Source: JAVVHH01 sp965199585 (lineage in GTDB: Bacteria; Pseudomonadota; Alphaproteobacteria; Acetobacterales; Acetobacteraceae). From it: DNA of 64,000 nt. Below, one piece after another: positions 27,671 through 36,019 of the stretch; position 1 is the stretch's first letter; every line of letters starts with the position of its first letter. The position numbers were made by a program, and so were the translations under genes. The stretch lies in the NCBI GenBank assembly GCA_965199585.1, contig CBDASI010000002.1:2170001-2234000 (forward strand), written 5' to 3'. The notes beneath the pieces were generated by a model, which saw only the letters and a program-made list of their open reading frames with translations, was not told the DNA's origin and ran no database searches.

Positions 27671-28120
27671 ATGAGTTCGATCCAGTTCGATCCTGAGGCC
27701 ATTCGGAGCCTCGCCAACATCCTGCGCGACGCGGGGCTGACGGAGATCGAGATCGTCGAGGCCGACCGGCGGATCCGGGTGACGCGGGCGGCCGTGGCGG
27801 CTGCACCGTCGGCGCCGATCATGGTCGCTGCGGCGCCCGCGCCGGTCGCGGCCGTTCCGGCGGCGGTTGCCGAGGACGTCGCTCCGGCCGGGGCGGTGAC
27901 GAGCCCGATGGTGGGCGTGGCGTTCCTGTCGCCGGATCCGGGCAGCCCGCCTTTCGTGACGCCGGGTCAGACGGTGACGGCGGGGCAAACCGTCATGCTG
28001 ATCGAGGCAATGAAGACGTTCAACCAGATCAAGGCGGCCAAGGCGGGAACGGTCGGCAAAATCCTGGTCACCAACGGTCAGCCAGTGGAATACGGGCAGC
28101 CGCTACTGGTCATCGAGTAG
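27671..28120 (+). CDS. accB: acetyl-CoA carboxylase biotin carboxyl carrier protein
   Basis: A 149-residue subunit of acetyl-CoA carboxylase, the first committed step of fatty-acid synthesis. The C-terminal biotinyl domain (residues 75-149) contains IEAMKTFNQIKA with the biotin-accepting Lys115. An Ala/Pro-rich hinge (residues 40-72) joins it to a short N-terminal domain that binds AccC. The start ATG has a GAGGA box eleven bases upstream. Its stop overlaps the GTG of accC (TAGTG), the usual accBC coupling that keeps subunit ratios fixed. Confidence 0.97.
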   Translation: MSSIQFDPEAIRSLANILRDAGLTEIEIVEADRRIRVTRAAVAAAPSAPIMVAAAPAPVAAVPAAVAEDVAPAGAVTSPMVGVAFLSPDPGSPPFVTPGQTVTAGQTVMLIEAMKTFNQIKAAKAGTVGKILVTNGQPVEYGQPLLVIE

Positions 28121-29460
28121 TGTTCGGCAAGATCCTGATCGCCAACCGCGGCGAGATCGCGCTGCGCGTGCAGCGTGCCTGCCGCGAGTTGGGCATCCCG
28201 ACAGTGGCGGTGCACTCGACGGCCGACAGCAACGCCATGCACGTGCGGCTGGCCGATGAGAGCGTGTGCATCGGGCCGCCGGCGGCCCGCGACAGCTACT
28301 TGCACATCCCGGCGATCCTGTCGGCCGCGGCGGTGACGGGAGCGGACGCGATCCATCCGGGCTATGGTTTCCTGTCGGAGAACGCCGGGTTCGCGGAGAT
28401 GGTCGAGGCGCATGGGCTGACGTTCATCGGGCCGTCGCCGACGCACATGCGGATGATGGGCGACAAGATCGCGGCCAAGGCGGCGATGGCCTCGATCGGG
28501 GTGCCGCTGGTGGCCGGATCGGACGGTGCGCTCGAGGACGTGGAGGCCGCGCGCGTGGTGGCCGACCGAATCGGGTATCCGGTGCTGATCAAGGCGGCGG
28601 CCGGCGGCGGCGGGCGCGGGATGAAGGTGGCGCACAGCAGCGCCGAGCTCGAGGAGGCCTGGACGGTCGCGCGGACCGAGGCGCGGACGGCGTTCGGCGA
28701 CGATGCCGTCTATATGGAGAAGTATCTCGACCGGCCGCGGCACATCGAGCTGCAGGTGATGGCCGACAATTACGGCAACGTGGTGCATTTCGGCGAGCGC
28801 GACTGCAGCCTGCAGCGGCGGCACCAGAAGCTGGTGGAGGAGGCGGGATCGCCGGCGTTGGACGCGGCAGCGCGGGATGCGATTGGCCAGGTCGTGACCA
28901 GCGGGCTCAAGACGCTCGGCTACCGCAATGCGGGGACGTTGGAGTTCCTATATCAAGATGGGCAGTTCGCGTTTATCGAGATGAACACCCGGCTGCAGGT
29001 CGAGCATCCCGTCACCGAGATGGTGTGCAACGTCGACCTGGTGCGTGAGCAGATCCGCATCGCGGCGGGCGAGCGGCTCGGCTACGAGCAAAAGGACGTG
29101 ACCTTCTCGGGCCATGCGATCGAATGCCGGGTCACTGCAGAGGACCCGGTGACGTTCATGCCGACCCCGGGCCGGGTCGAGCTCTACCAGCCGCCAGGTG
29201 GGCTGGGGGTGCGCGTCGATAGCGCGCTGTACGCCGGTTACGTCGTGCCACCGTATTACGACAGCATGGTCGCCAAGCTGATCGTCCATGCGCCGACGCG
29301 GGACGAGGCGATCGCGCGCATGCGGCGCAGCCTGATGGAGTTCGCGATCCAGGGGATCAAGACGACGATTCCGCTGCACCGGCGCATCATGGAAGCGCCG
29401 GACTTCAAGGCCGGGGATTACACCATCCACTGGCTGGAGAAGTTCGTCGGCATGGAATGA
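28120..29460 (+). CDS. accC: biotin carboxylase subunit of acetyl-CoA carboxylase
   Basis: A 446-residue ATP-grasp enzyme, normal length for AccC. It begins FGKILIANRGEIALRVQRAC, has the ATP-binding glycine loop KAAAGGGGRGMKVAHS, the catalytic region ERDCSLQRRHQKLVEEAGS, and the metal-binding FIEMNTRLQVEHPVTEMV. It carboxylates the biotin of AccB with bicarbonate and ATP. The start is GTG overlapping the accB stop. The carboxyltransferase genes accA and accD are not in the window. Confidence 0.97.
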   Translation: MFGKILIANRGEIALRVQRACRELGIPTVAVHSTADSNAMHVRLADESVCIGPPAARDSYLHIPAILSAAAVTGADAIHPGYGFLSENAGFAEMVEAHGLTFIGPSPTHMRMMGDKIAAKAAMASIGVPLVAGSDGALEDVEAARVVADRIGYPVLIKAAAGGGGRGMKVAHSSAELEEAWTVARTEARTAFGDDAVYMEKYLDRPRHIELQVMADNYGNVVHFGERDCSLQRRHQKLVEEAGSPALDAAARDAIGQVVTSGLKTLGYRNAGTLEFLYQDGQFAFIEMNTRLQVEHPVTEMVCNVDLVREQIRIAAGERLGYEQKDVTFSGHAIECRVTAEDPVTFMPTPGRVELYQPPGGLGVRVDSALYAGYVVPPYYDSMVAKLIVHAPTRDEAIARMRRSLMEFAIQGIKTTIPLHRRIMEAPDFKAGDYTIHWLEKFVGME

Positions 29461-29508
29461 CGCGCTTTTGAGATTGGCTTTGGCCGCTAGCAACCGCAGG
29501 ATGCGGCT

Positions 29509-30198
29509 ATGTCACGCCGCACCATCGAGGTCACGCCGGAGCTGACGCTCAGGGCCTACCGCGTCGGGTTGTTTCCGATGGCGGAAACACGTCGTGGGTC
29601 GCGGCTGTACTGGCTCGATCCGGAGCAGCGCGGGATCCTGCCGCTCGACGGCTTTCATTTGCCTAAGCGGCTACGGCGAACGGTGCTGTCGGGCGAGTAC
29701 CAGGTCACGTCCAACCGAGCCTTCCGCGGCGTGATCGCTGGGTGCGCGGCGTCAGGGCCGGGGCGCGAGGATACCTGGATCAACCCGGACATCGAGCGCC
29801 TGTTCCAGGACCTGCACCAGCAGGGCTACGCGCACTCTGTCGAATGCTGGCAGGGCGAGACGCTGGTGGGCGGGCTTTACGGCGTGGCGCTCGGTGGCGT
29901 GTTCTTCGGGGAGAGCATGTTCAGCCGCGCGCGCGACGCATCGAAAGTGGCGTTGGTGCACTTGGTCGCGCGCATGCGGCTGGGCGGGTACGTGCTGCTC
30001 GATACGCAATTCGTGACAAGTCACCTGGCGCAGTTCGGCGCCATCGAGGTGCCGCGCGACACCTACAAGGCAATGCTGGCGACCGCGGTGCAGGTGCAGG
30101 CGACCTGGTTGCCGGAGCCGGATCCCGAGCAGTTCGATGCCGAGCTGAAGGCGATGTATCGACCGGGCTCGTTGGACGCCGAGCCGGACCTGCCCTGA
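29509..30198 (+). CDS. aat: leucyl/phenylalanyl-tRNA--protein transferase
   Basis: A 229-residue enzyme of the N-degron pathway. It transfers Leu or Phe from tRNA onto proteins with N-terminal Arg or Lys, marking them for ClpAP. The family blocks are present: AYRVGLFPMAE, WLDPEQRGILPLDGFHLPKRL, the NRAFRGVIAGCA region, TWINPDIERLFQDLHQQGYAHSVE (partly shown), GGVFFGESMFSR, and FVTSHLAQFGAIEVPR. The start is supported by GCAGGA upstream. The stop overlaps the ATG of the next gene (TGATG), placing this housekeeping gene at the head of a run that includes two exported proteins. Confidence 0.95.
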   Translation: MSRRTIEVTPELTLRAYRVGLFPMAETRRGSRLYWLDPEQRGILPLDGFHLPKRLRRTVLSGEYQVTSNRAFRGVIAGCAASGPGREDTWINPDIERLFQDLHQQGYAHSVECWQGETLVGGLYGVALGGVFFGESMFSRARDASKVALVHLVARMRLGGYVLLDTQFVTSHLAQFGAIEVPRDTYKAMLATAVQVQATWLPEPDPEQFDAELKAMYRPGSLDAEPDLP

Positions 30199-30785
30199 TG
30201 CGGATGATCATGATGATCGCGGCGGCGTTCGGCGTGGTGCCAGTCCTCGTGCGGGCAGCACCACCGACGCTGCCGACTCGCGACGTGTCGGTCACCTATC
30301 GACTCCAGGGCGCGGTGCGGGCTTCCGTGCCGGGCGGGTTGCCCGAGACGGTCCGCCTCGCCTGGGATGCCGCGGGACGGCGGCTTCGCGTCGAGCCGGA
30401 CGGGCGGCAGCAGGTTCTGCTGGTCGACCTGAACGTACCGAGGGCGGAGCTGATCGACAAGGGCATGCACGGGGTGCTGACGATGCCGATGCGGGCCAAG
30501 GACATCGAGCCGTTGACGCTGCAGGATGCGAGCTTGACGGCGCGGGGACGCGCGGTGGTGGCGGGGGTGAGTTGCACGGAATTTGACGTGGTGGCCAAGC
30601 GGGGACGCGGGGTCGTATGCCTGACGCCGGATGGTGTCGCGCTGCGCGGAAGCGGGATGGTGGATGGCAAACAGGGCGGGTTCACCGCGACTTCCGTCGT
30701 GCCGGGGTCGCTGCCGCCGGGAAGCTTCGAGGTGCCGCCGGGCTATATGCACCTGGCCCTGCCGAGTTTCGGCCGGTCAGGATGA
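30198..30785 (+). CDS. exported protein, DUF4412-like, paralogue 1
   Basis: A 195-residue protein with an N-terminal signal peptide (cleavage likely near VLVRA-AP). The mature part starts PTLPTRDVSVTYRLQG and is rich in beta strands; a single cysteine pair (VSCTEF, VVCLTP) could form a disulfide. The overall plan resembles DUF4412/LolA-like periplasmic proteins, with a C-terminal stretch FEVPPGYMHLALP. It is related to the next gene product, which shares the mature start, the G-C-T-E motif and the ending. Its role is unknown. The genes overlap by four bases. Confidence 0.75.
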   Translation: MRMIMMIAAAFGVVPVLVRAAPPTLPTRDVSVTYRLQGAVRASVPGGLPETVRLAWDAAGRRLRVEPDGRQQVLLVDLNVPRAELIDKGMHGVLTMPMRAKDIEPLTLQDASLTARGRAVVAGVSCTEFDVVAKRGRGVVCLTPDGVALRGSGMVDGKQGGFTATSVVPGSLPPGSFEVPPGYMHLALPSFGRSG

Positions 30786-31327
30786 AACTCTTCGTCGCCG
30801 TCTTACTTTTAATCGGTATGCCCGCGTTCGCCGATGAGCGTCCCCTGACCCGGCCCACGCGCGACGTCGACGTGACGTATGTGGCGACGGTCGATGGTCG
30901 GCCAGTGCAGCAACGGACGCGAACGCTGGCGGGTGCCGCTGAGATCCGCATCGATACGCCGTCGCCGGGCTTTTACATGGTCCTCAATCGCGGCGCGCAC
31001 ACGATGGATATGATCAGCGATGCTGATCGCGGCGTCGTGCAGATGCCATACGATCCGGCGGCCGGGGCGCCCGGGGCGGACGCCGCAACGTATCGACGGC
31101 TCGGCACGGCGACCGTGGCCGGGCTCGGCTGCACCGAGTGGGCGACTACCGACACTGCCGGCAATCAGGTTGCCGCCTGTTTTACCACCGATGGCGTTCT
31201 GCTACGGGCGAGGGTCGGCGAGAGAGTGCTGGTGCAGGCCTCGAGCGTGACGTTCGGGCGGCTTGACCCGGCGATCTTCGCGGTGCCGGCTGGCTATCAG
31301 CGGGCCGTCGCGCCGCAGAAGCGGTAA
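30782..31327 (+). CDS. exported protein, DUF4412-like, paralogue 2
   Basis: A 181-residue protein with a signal peptide (MKLFVAVLLLIGMPAFA, cut after AFA). It shares with the preceding protein the mature start PTRDVDVTY, the GLGCTEW motif with a second cysteine (VAACFTTDG), and the FAVPAGYQ ending, which marks a tandem duplication. These cysteines are conserved between the two and may form a disulfide. It is likely a soluble periplasmic binding or carrier protein, but no ligand can be named. It starts within an ATGA overlap and is followed after ten bases by the MsrQ-like gene. Confidence 0.75.
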   Translation: MKLFVAVLLLIGMPAFADERPLTRPTRDVDVTYVATVDGRPVQQRTRTLAGAAEIRIDTPSPGFYMVLNRGAHTMDMISDADRGVVQMPYDPAAGAPGADAATYRRLGTATVAGLGCTEWATTDTAGNQVAACFTTDGVLLRARVGERVLVQASSVTFGRLDPAIFAVPAGYQRAVAPQKR

Positions 31328-31337
31328 GGACGGTTCG

Positions 31338-32654
31338 GTGGGCAGGCTAGATCTCTCGTTGCCTGGCCGACCGACAAAGGGCGATGTCGCCCCTAAGGAA
31401 TCCGGCGGGTCCCAGAGCGTTCTGGCCAACTGGGCGCCGTGGACCGACAAGAAAGGTCGGTTCGACTCGATGCGGGCGGTGGCGCTGGGCGTGCTGCTGC
31501 TGCCGGTAGCCTGGCTGGCGGCGCGCTTCGCGCTGGGCACGATGGGCGCGCGGCCACTCAACGCCGCGATCCACATCACGGGATACTGGTCGGTCACCTG
31601 CCTCGTGGCGTCGCTGATGATCACGCCGGCGAAGGCAATTTACGGCATGCCGGGCATCGTGGTGCTGCGGCGCATGATAGGCAATGCGGCGCTGGCCTAT
31701 GCCGGATTGCATTTGACGCTGTATTGCGCCGACCAGAATTGGAAGCTGCTGACGGTCGTCAGCGAGATTGCGCAACGTTTCTACCTGACGATCGGGTTCG
31801 TGGCGCTGGTCGGCCTGGGCGTGCTGGGTTGGACCTCGACCGACAAGGCGATACGGCGGATGGGCGCGCGGTGGAAGCGGCTGCACAAGCTCGTCTACGG
31901 CCTGACGGCGCTGGCCCTGGTGCACTTCATCTTGCAGACCAAGGCCGACGTGTCGTTGCCGCTCTTGTTAGTGGGTGTTTTTGCCTGGCTGATGCTATGG
32001 CGCTCGATGCCGGCAGGAAAGGATCGGACTTACGGCGGGCTGGCCGCCGTGTCGGTCACCGCGGCGGCGCTGACGCTGGTGGCCGAGTGGCTCTGGTATC
32101 GCCTCGGCACTCATGTCGACCCCACCAAGGTGATCGTGGCCGAAGGCGACGTGACGTTCGGGCTGGGCCCGGCGGATCAGGTGGCGCTGGCCGGTGGCTG
32201 TGTGCTGCTAGCACTGTGGTTGCGGCGCCTGTCCCAAGGCAAGTTGGGCGCGACCGCCGGGTTTTGGATCGTCTTGTTCGCGCTCGGGGCCACGGTCGAC
32301 GAATTGGTCGTGTTCGCGTTCGGCGTCGACCGGTTCATCGAACCCGGCGATCTGTCGTTCCTCTACCAGGATCTTGCTTGGGCGGCCGTGCTGGGCACCC
32401 TCGGCTACGTGCGCTGGCGCTGCGACGCGATGACGCAGAAGCGGATCGTGGACGGGCTGGCACTCGCGTGCATCAGCCTGCAGATCATGTTGTCGATCGG
32501 GTCGGTTCGCGTGGCCGAGACAGCCGTCGCAGTAGCGACAGGCGCGCTCTGGGTCGTGCTGGCCTGGCAGACCCGGCAACGGACGCTGGCCGCCGCGATC
32601 GGCCTGGTGCCGCTCGCATTGGTCATCATCTACGGGGTCGTCACGCAGACCTGA
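31338..32654 (+). CDS. MsrQ-like ferric reductase-type membrane protein, double length
   Basis: A protein of about 438 residues. Residues 50-215 match MsrQ/ferric reductase-like b-type cytochromes: the helix AYAGLHLTLYCADQNWKLL, WKRLHKLVYG and ALVHFILQTK supply the haem histidines. MsrQ feeds electrons to the periplasmic methionine sulfoxide reductase MsrP. Here a further 200 residues with six or so more hydrophobic segments follow, about twice the usual length, and no msrP gene is adjacent. I chose the GTG at 31338, which has TAAGGA upstream. An N-terminal cytosolic segment of about 43 residues precedes the first helix. Confidence 0.75.
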   Translation: MGRLDLSLPGRPTKGDVAPKESGGSQSVLANWAPWTDKKGRFDSMRAVALGVLLLPVAWLAARFALGTMGARPLNAAIHITGYWSVTCLVASLMITPAKAIYGMPGIVVLRRMIGNAALAYAGLHLTLYCADQNWKLLTVVSEIAQRFYLTIGFVALVGLGVLGWTSTDKAIRRMGARWKRLHKLVYGLTALALVHFILQTKADVSLPLLLVGVFAWLMLWRSMPAGKDRTYGGLAAVSVTAAALTLVAEWLWYRLGTHVDPTKVIVAEGDVTFGLGPADQVALAGGCVLLALWLRRLSQGKLGATAGFWIVLFALGATVDELVVFAFGVDRFIEPGDLSFLYQDLAWAAVLGTLGYVRWRCDAMTQKRIVDGLALACISLQIMLSIGSVRVAETAVAVATGALWVVLAWQTRQRTLAAAIGLVPLALVIIYGVVTQT

Positions 32655-32662
32655 TCCCGACG

Positions 32663-33127
32663 CTAGAGCGCCTTGGCGGCCTTCATGACGTCGGCAGCAT
32701 GTCCAGGGACTTTCACCTTGCGCCAAATCTTGGCCACCGTGCCGTCGGGCGCGACCAGGATCGTGCTGCGGTCGATGCCCATGTAGCTCTTGCCGTACAT
32801 CGACTTCTCGACCCAGGCGCCATACGCCTCGACGACAGCGCCATCAGGGTCGGAGGCCAGCGGGAACGTCAGCGAATATTTCTCGGCGAATTTCTCCAGC
32901 GCCTTCATCGGGTCCTTCGAGACGCCGATCACGTCGAGGCCGATCTCGTTCATGGCCGCCAGGTTCTCCTCGAAGGCCTGCGCCTCCTTGGTGCAGCCCG
33001 GCGTGTCGGCTTTCGGGTAGAAGTATAGGATGAAGGGCTTGCCCTTCATGTCGGCCAGCCGGACGGTGCGGCCGCCGGTGGCGGACAAGGTGAAATCCGG
33101 GGCCGGATCAGTCTCGGCGATGGTCAC
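32663..33127 (-). CDS. bcp: thioredoxin-dependent peroxiredoxin, BCP/PrxQ family
   Basis: A 154-residue peroxiredoxin that reduces hydrogen peroxide and organic peroxides in the cytoplasm. The peroxidatic site is YPKADTPGCTKEAQ with Cys45. The resolving cysteine found five residues later in E. coli BCP is a glutamine here (Gln50), and no other cysteine is present, so this is a one-Cys type that must be recycled by an external thiol. The start codon region overlaps the end of glnE upstream by 20 bases. It converges on the MsrQ-like gene with eight bases between. Confidence 0.93.
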   Translation of the reverse strand: MTIAETDPAPDFTLSATGGRTVRLADMKGKPFILYFYPKADTPGCTKEAQAFEENLAAMNEIGLDVIGVSKDPMKALEKFAEKYSLTFPLASDPDGAVVEAYGAWVEKSMYGKSYMGIDRSTILVAPDGTVAKIWRKVKVPGHAADVMKAAKAL

Positions 33128-36008
33128 TGGGCTCTCCTACGAGGTCTCGAAAGGCGCGGCCGACCGCGTCGGCAGTAGTCTCCATCCTGCCGCGGAGCGC
33201 CGGCAGGTCAAGCGCATCGGTCGCGCGGAGCAGCGGGGCCAGCGCGGTCATCGGCAGCTCGGCTGTGGTGCGGCCGACCAGGATGCGCAGCATACTCTGG
33301 ATGGTGCGCCAGAGACGGTCGGCCTCGATGAGGCAGGCTGCTTCGGCGGCGGGGATGGCGCCGATGGTCGCCAGGTGCGCGAGGGCGTCGGCGGTGCGCT
33401 GCAACTGGGGCGGCGTGCCGGTGACCAGGAGCAATGTCTGGGCGATGAACTCGACGTCGATCATGCCACCCGGCCGAAGCTTGACGTCCCACGGGCCGGT
33501 CGGCGGCAGGTCGCGCAGCAGGCGCGCGCGCATTTGGGCCGCGTCATCCTTCGTCTGGGCGGCGGCTTGCGTATGGGCGAGCGCTCCGGCGATTGCGGCT
33601 TCGATGGCGGCGGGCTTGGCGCCCCCCGGACCATCCCAGGCGACCAACCGGGCGCGGGTCAACGCCATTCGCTCCCAGGTCCAGGCGGTATCGGCATGGT
33701 AGCGGCGGAACGCCTCGAGCGAGACGGCGACGGGGCCTTTGCTGCCTGAGGGGCGCAGGCGCATGTCGACGGCATAGAGTGGGCCGTCGGCACCGGGCGC
33801 GGTCAGCGCGGCGACGAAGGCGTGGGCGGCGCGGATGAACCAGGTGCTGACGGATAGGCGGCTCTTCTCGTTGGCCGCGTCGCTCTCGGTCGCCTCCGGC
33901 GCGTGATCGTAGATCAGCATCAGATCGAGGTCCGAGCCGGCCATCATCTCGCGGCTGCCGACCTTGCCCAGGGCGACGACCGCCATCGTGCCCCCGGGAA
34001 TGCGGCCGTATTTGCGCTCGTGGTCGCGCAGCACGGCGTCGAGCAGGGCGGCGAGCGCGGCATCGGCGAGCGCGGACCGGGTCAGGCCGGCGGCGTCGAC
34101 GTCGAGCCAGCCCTCCATCTGACCGACGCAGAGGCGGAACTCCTCGCCGCGGACCAGGGCACGGGTGATGGCGACCACGTCCTCCAACGAGCGCGCGTCG
34201 GCCAAGCGGCTGCGGAGCGAGTGAGTGAAGTCCGCCTCAAACGCATCGGGGACGAGCAGGCCCTCCAGTGCCATCGGCACGGTCGCCAGATGCTCCGACA
34301 GCGAGGGGGCCGCTCCGAGCACGGCTGCGACCCGGCGCACCAAGTCCGGATTGCGCTGCAGCATCGAGAGGATCTGCACGCCGGCCGGCAGGCGCTGCAG
34401 CATCTGGTCGAACCGCATGAAGGCCGCATCGGGGTCTGTCTGCGCGCCGAGAGCGGCCAGCAGGGTGGGCAGGACGAGGCCGATCAGCTCCTGCGAGCGA
34501 GTGGAGCGGAGCGCGCGGAGGCGGCCGGCGCGCCAGGCGCGCAGCGCGGCGATGATGCCGGCGGTGTTGGCGAAGCCGAGCGCTTCGAGGGCTGCGACCG
34601 TGGCGGCCGGGTCGTCGATGCCGCTGAGGTCGAGCGTGGTGACGCCGGGCGGCGGATCGGGGACGCTTTCGAACACCTCGGCATAGCGCCGGCGGACGCG
34701 GGCCATGTGGGTGCCGAGCCAGGCGGCGAACGACACGGTATCGGCGCAGCCCATGAAGCGGGCGAAGCGGTCGAGGTCGGCGGGCTTGGTTGGGATCGCA
34801 TGCGTCTGCCGGTCCGCGACCATCTGCAGCCGATGCTCGACGCTGCGCAGGACGCGATAGGCGACGGTCAGTTCGGCGGCGGCGCGGCGGGAGAGGCGGC
34901 CGGCGCGGACCAGGCTGAGCAGGGCGCCGAGCGTGGTGGGGTCTCGAAGCGCCGGGTCGCGGCCGCCCCAGACGAGCAACAGGGTCTGGGCGGCGAACTC
35001 GATCTCCCGGATGCCTCCGCGGCCGAGTTTGACGTCCAACCCGGCAATCTGGTCGGTCTCTCCGAGCTTTTTATGCTCGTTGACGCGATTTTTCATGGCG
35101 TGAATGTCGGCGATGGCGGCGAAGTCGAGCCCGCTGCGCCAGATGAAGGGGCGGATCTGTTGCAGGAAGTCGCGCCCGCGGTCGATGTCGCCGGCCAGCG
35201 GGCGCGCCTTGATCATAGCGGCGCGTTCCCAGTTCTGGCCCATGCTCTCGTAGTAGGCGAGTGCGGCGGGGAGCGCGACGACGGGGGGGGTGGCGGCCGG
35301 GTCGGGGCGGAGGCGAAGGTCGGTGCGGAACACATAGCCGTTCGCGTCGCGGGCCTCGAGGATGCTAACGAGATTGCGCGACAGGCGTGTGAAGATCGCG
35401 CCGAGCCCGTCGCGTTCGGGCTGCGCGGCCGGGTCGTAGAACAGGATGAGGTCGATATCACTGGAGTAGTTCAATTCGCCCGCGCCGAGCTTGCCCATGC
35501 CGAGGACGATCAGGCCGCTGTCGCGACCGGGTTCTGCCTTGTCCGCGATGGTGAGTTCGCCGGCGGCTGCGCTGGCGAGCAGCAGGTGATCGATGGCGTG
35601 ACGCAGGGCGGCCTCGGCGAGCCAGGACAGCGTGGCGGTGACGCGGGCGAGGGTCCAGAGGCCGCCGATGTCGCCGATGGCGCAGAGCAGGGCGGTGCGG
35701 CGCTTGAGCGCGCGCAGCGCCGCCGCGACGGTGGCGCGCGAGGCCGCCGGATCGAGTGCCGCGGCTTCGGCGCGCAGGTGTTCGAGCACCGCATCGGGGC
35801 CGCGCTGCCAGACGGAGAGCGCGGTCGCGGACTCGCGGACCAGCAGGTCGGACAGATAGGGGCTGCCGCCGCCGAGTGCATCGAGCATTTGGCGGCCGGA
35901 CGCGCTGGCGGCCAGGGCGGCGGCGTCAGCACCGAGATCGGCGAAGCGCTCCACCAGGCGGGAAGCGGCGTCTGGGTCGGCAGCGGCGGGCCAGGTGCTG
36001 AGCGTCAT
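33108..36008 (-). CDS. glnE: bifunctional glutamine synthetase adenylyltransferase/deadenylylase
   Basis: A 966-residue two-headed nucleotidyltransferase that switches glutamine synthetase off by adenylylation and on again, in response to PII. The N-terminal (deadenylylase) site is MGKLGAGELNYSSDIDLILF and the C-terminal (adenylyltransferase) site is LGKVGSREMMAGSDLDLMLI, each with the GS..DxD metal motif. Length matches enterobacterial GlnE. I placed the start at the ATG of MTLSTWPAAADPD; the frame runs about 90 codons further, but as an antisense shadow of the next gene. Only eleven bases separate it from the divergent AsmA-like gene. Confidence 0.95.
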   Translation of the reverse strand: MTLSTWPAAADPDAASRLVERFADLGADAAALAASASGRQMLDALGGGSPYLSDLLVRESATALSVWQRGPDAVLEHLRAEAAALDPAASRATVAAALRALKRRTALLCAIGDIGGLWTLARVTATLSWLAEAALRHAIDHLLLASAAAGELTIADKAEPGRDSGLIVLGMGKLGAGELNYSSDIDLILFYDPAAQPERDGLGAIFTRLSRNLVSILEARDANGYVFRTDLRLRPDPAATPPVVALPAALAYYESMGQNWERAAMIKARPLAGDIDRGRDFLQQIRPFIWRSGLDFAAIADIHAMKNRVNEHKKLGETDQIAGLDVKLGRGGIREIEFAAQTLLLVWGGRDPALRDPTTLGALLSLVRAGRLSRRAAAELTVAYRVLRSVEHRLQMVADRQTHAIPTKPADLDRFARFMGCADTVSFAAWLGTHMARVRRRYAEVFESVPDPPPGVTTLDLSGIDDPAATVAALEALGFANTAGIIAALRAWRAGRLRALRSTRSQELIGLVLPTLLAALGAQTDPDAAFMRFDQMLQRLPAGVQILSMLQRNPDLVRRVAAVLGAAPSLSEHLATVPMALEGLLVPDAFEADFTHSLRSRLADARSLEDVVAITRALVRGEEFRLCVGQMEGWLDVDAAGLTRSALADAALAALLDAVLRDHERKYGRIPGGTMAVVALGKVGSREMMAGSDLDLMLIYDHAPEATESDAANEKSRLSVSTWFIRAAHAFVAALTAPGADGPLYAVDMRLRPSGSKGPVAVSLEAFRRYHADTAWTWERMALTRARLVAWDGPGGAKPAAIEAAIAGALAHTQAAAQTKDDAAQMRARLLRDLPPTGPWDVKLRPGGMIDVEFIAQTLLLVTGTPPQLQRTADALAHLATIGAIPAAEAACLIEADRLWRTIQSMLRILVGRTTAELPMTALAPLLRATDALDLPALRGRMETTADAVGRAFRDLVGEPSDHRRD

Positions 36009-36019
36009 CGGGGCGCAGC

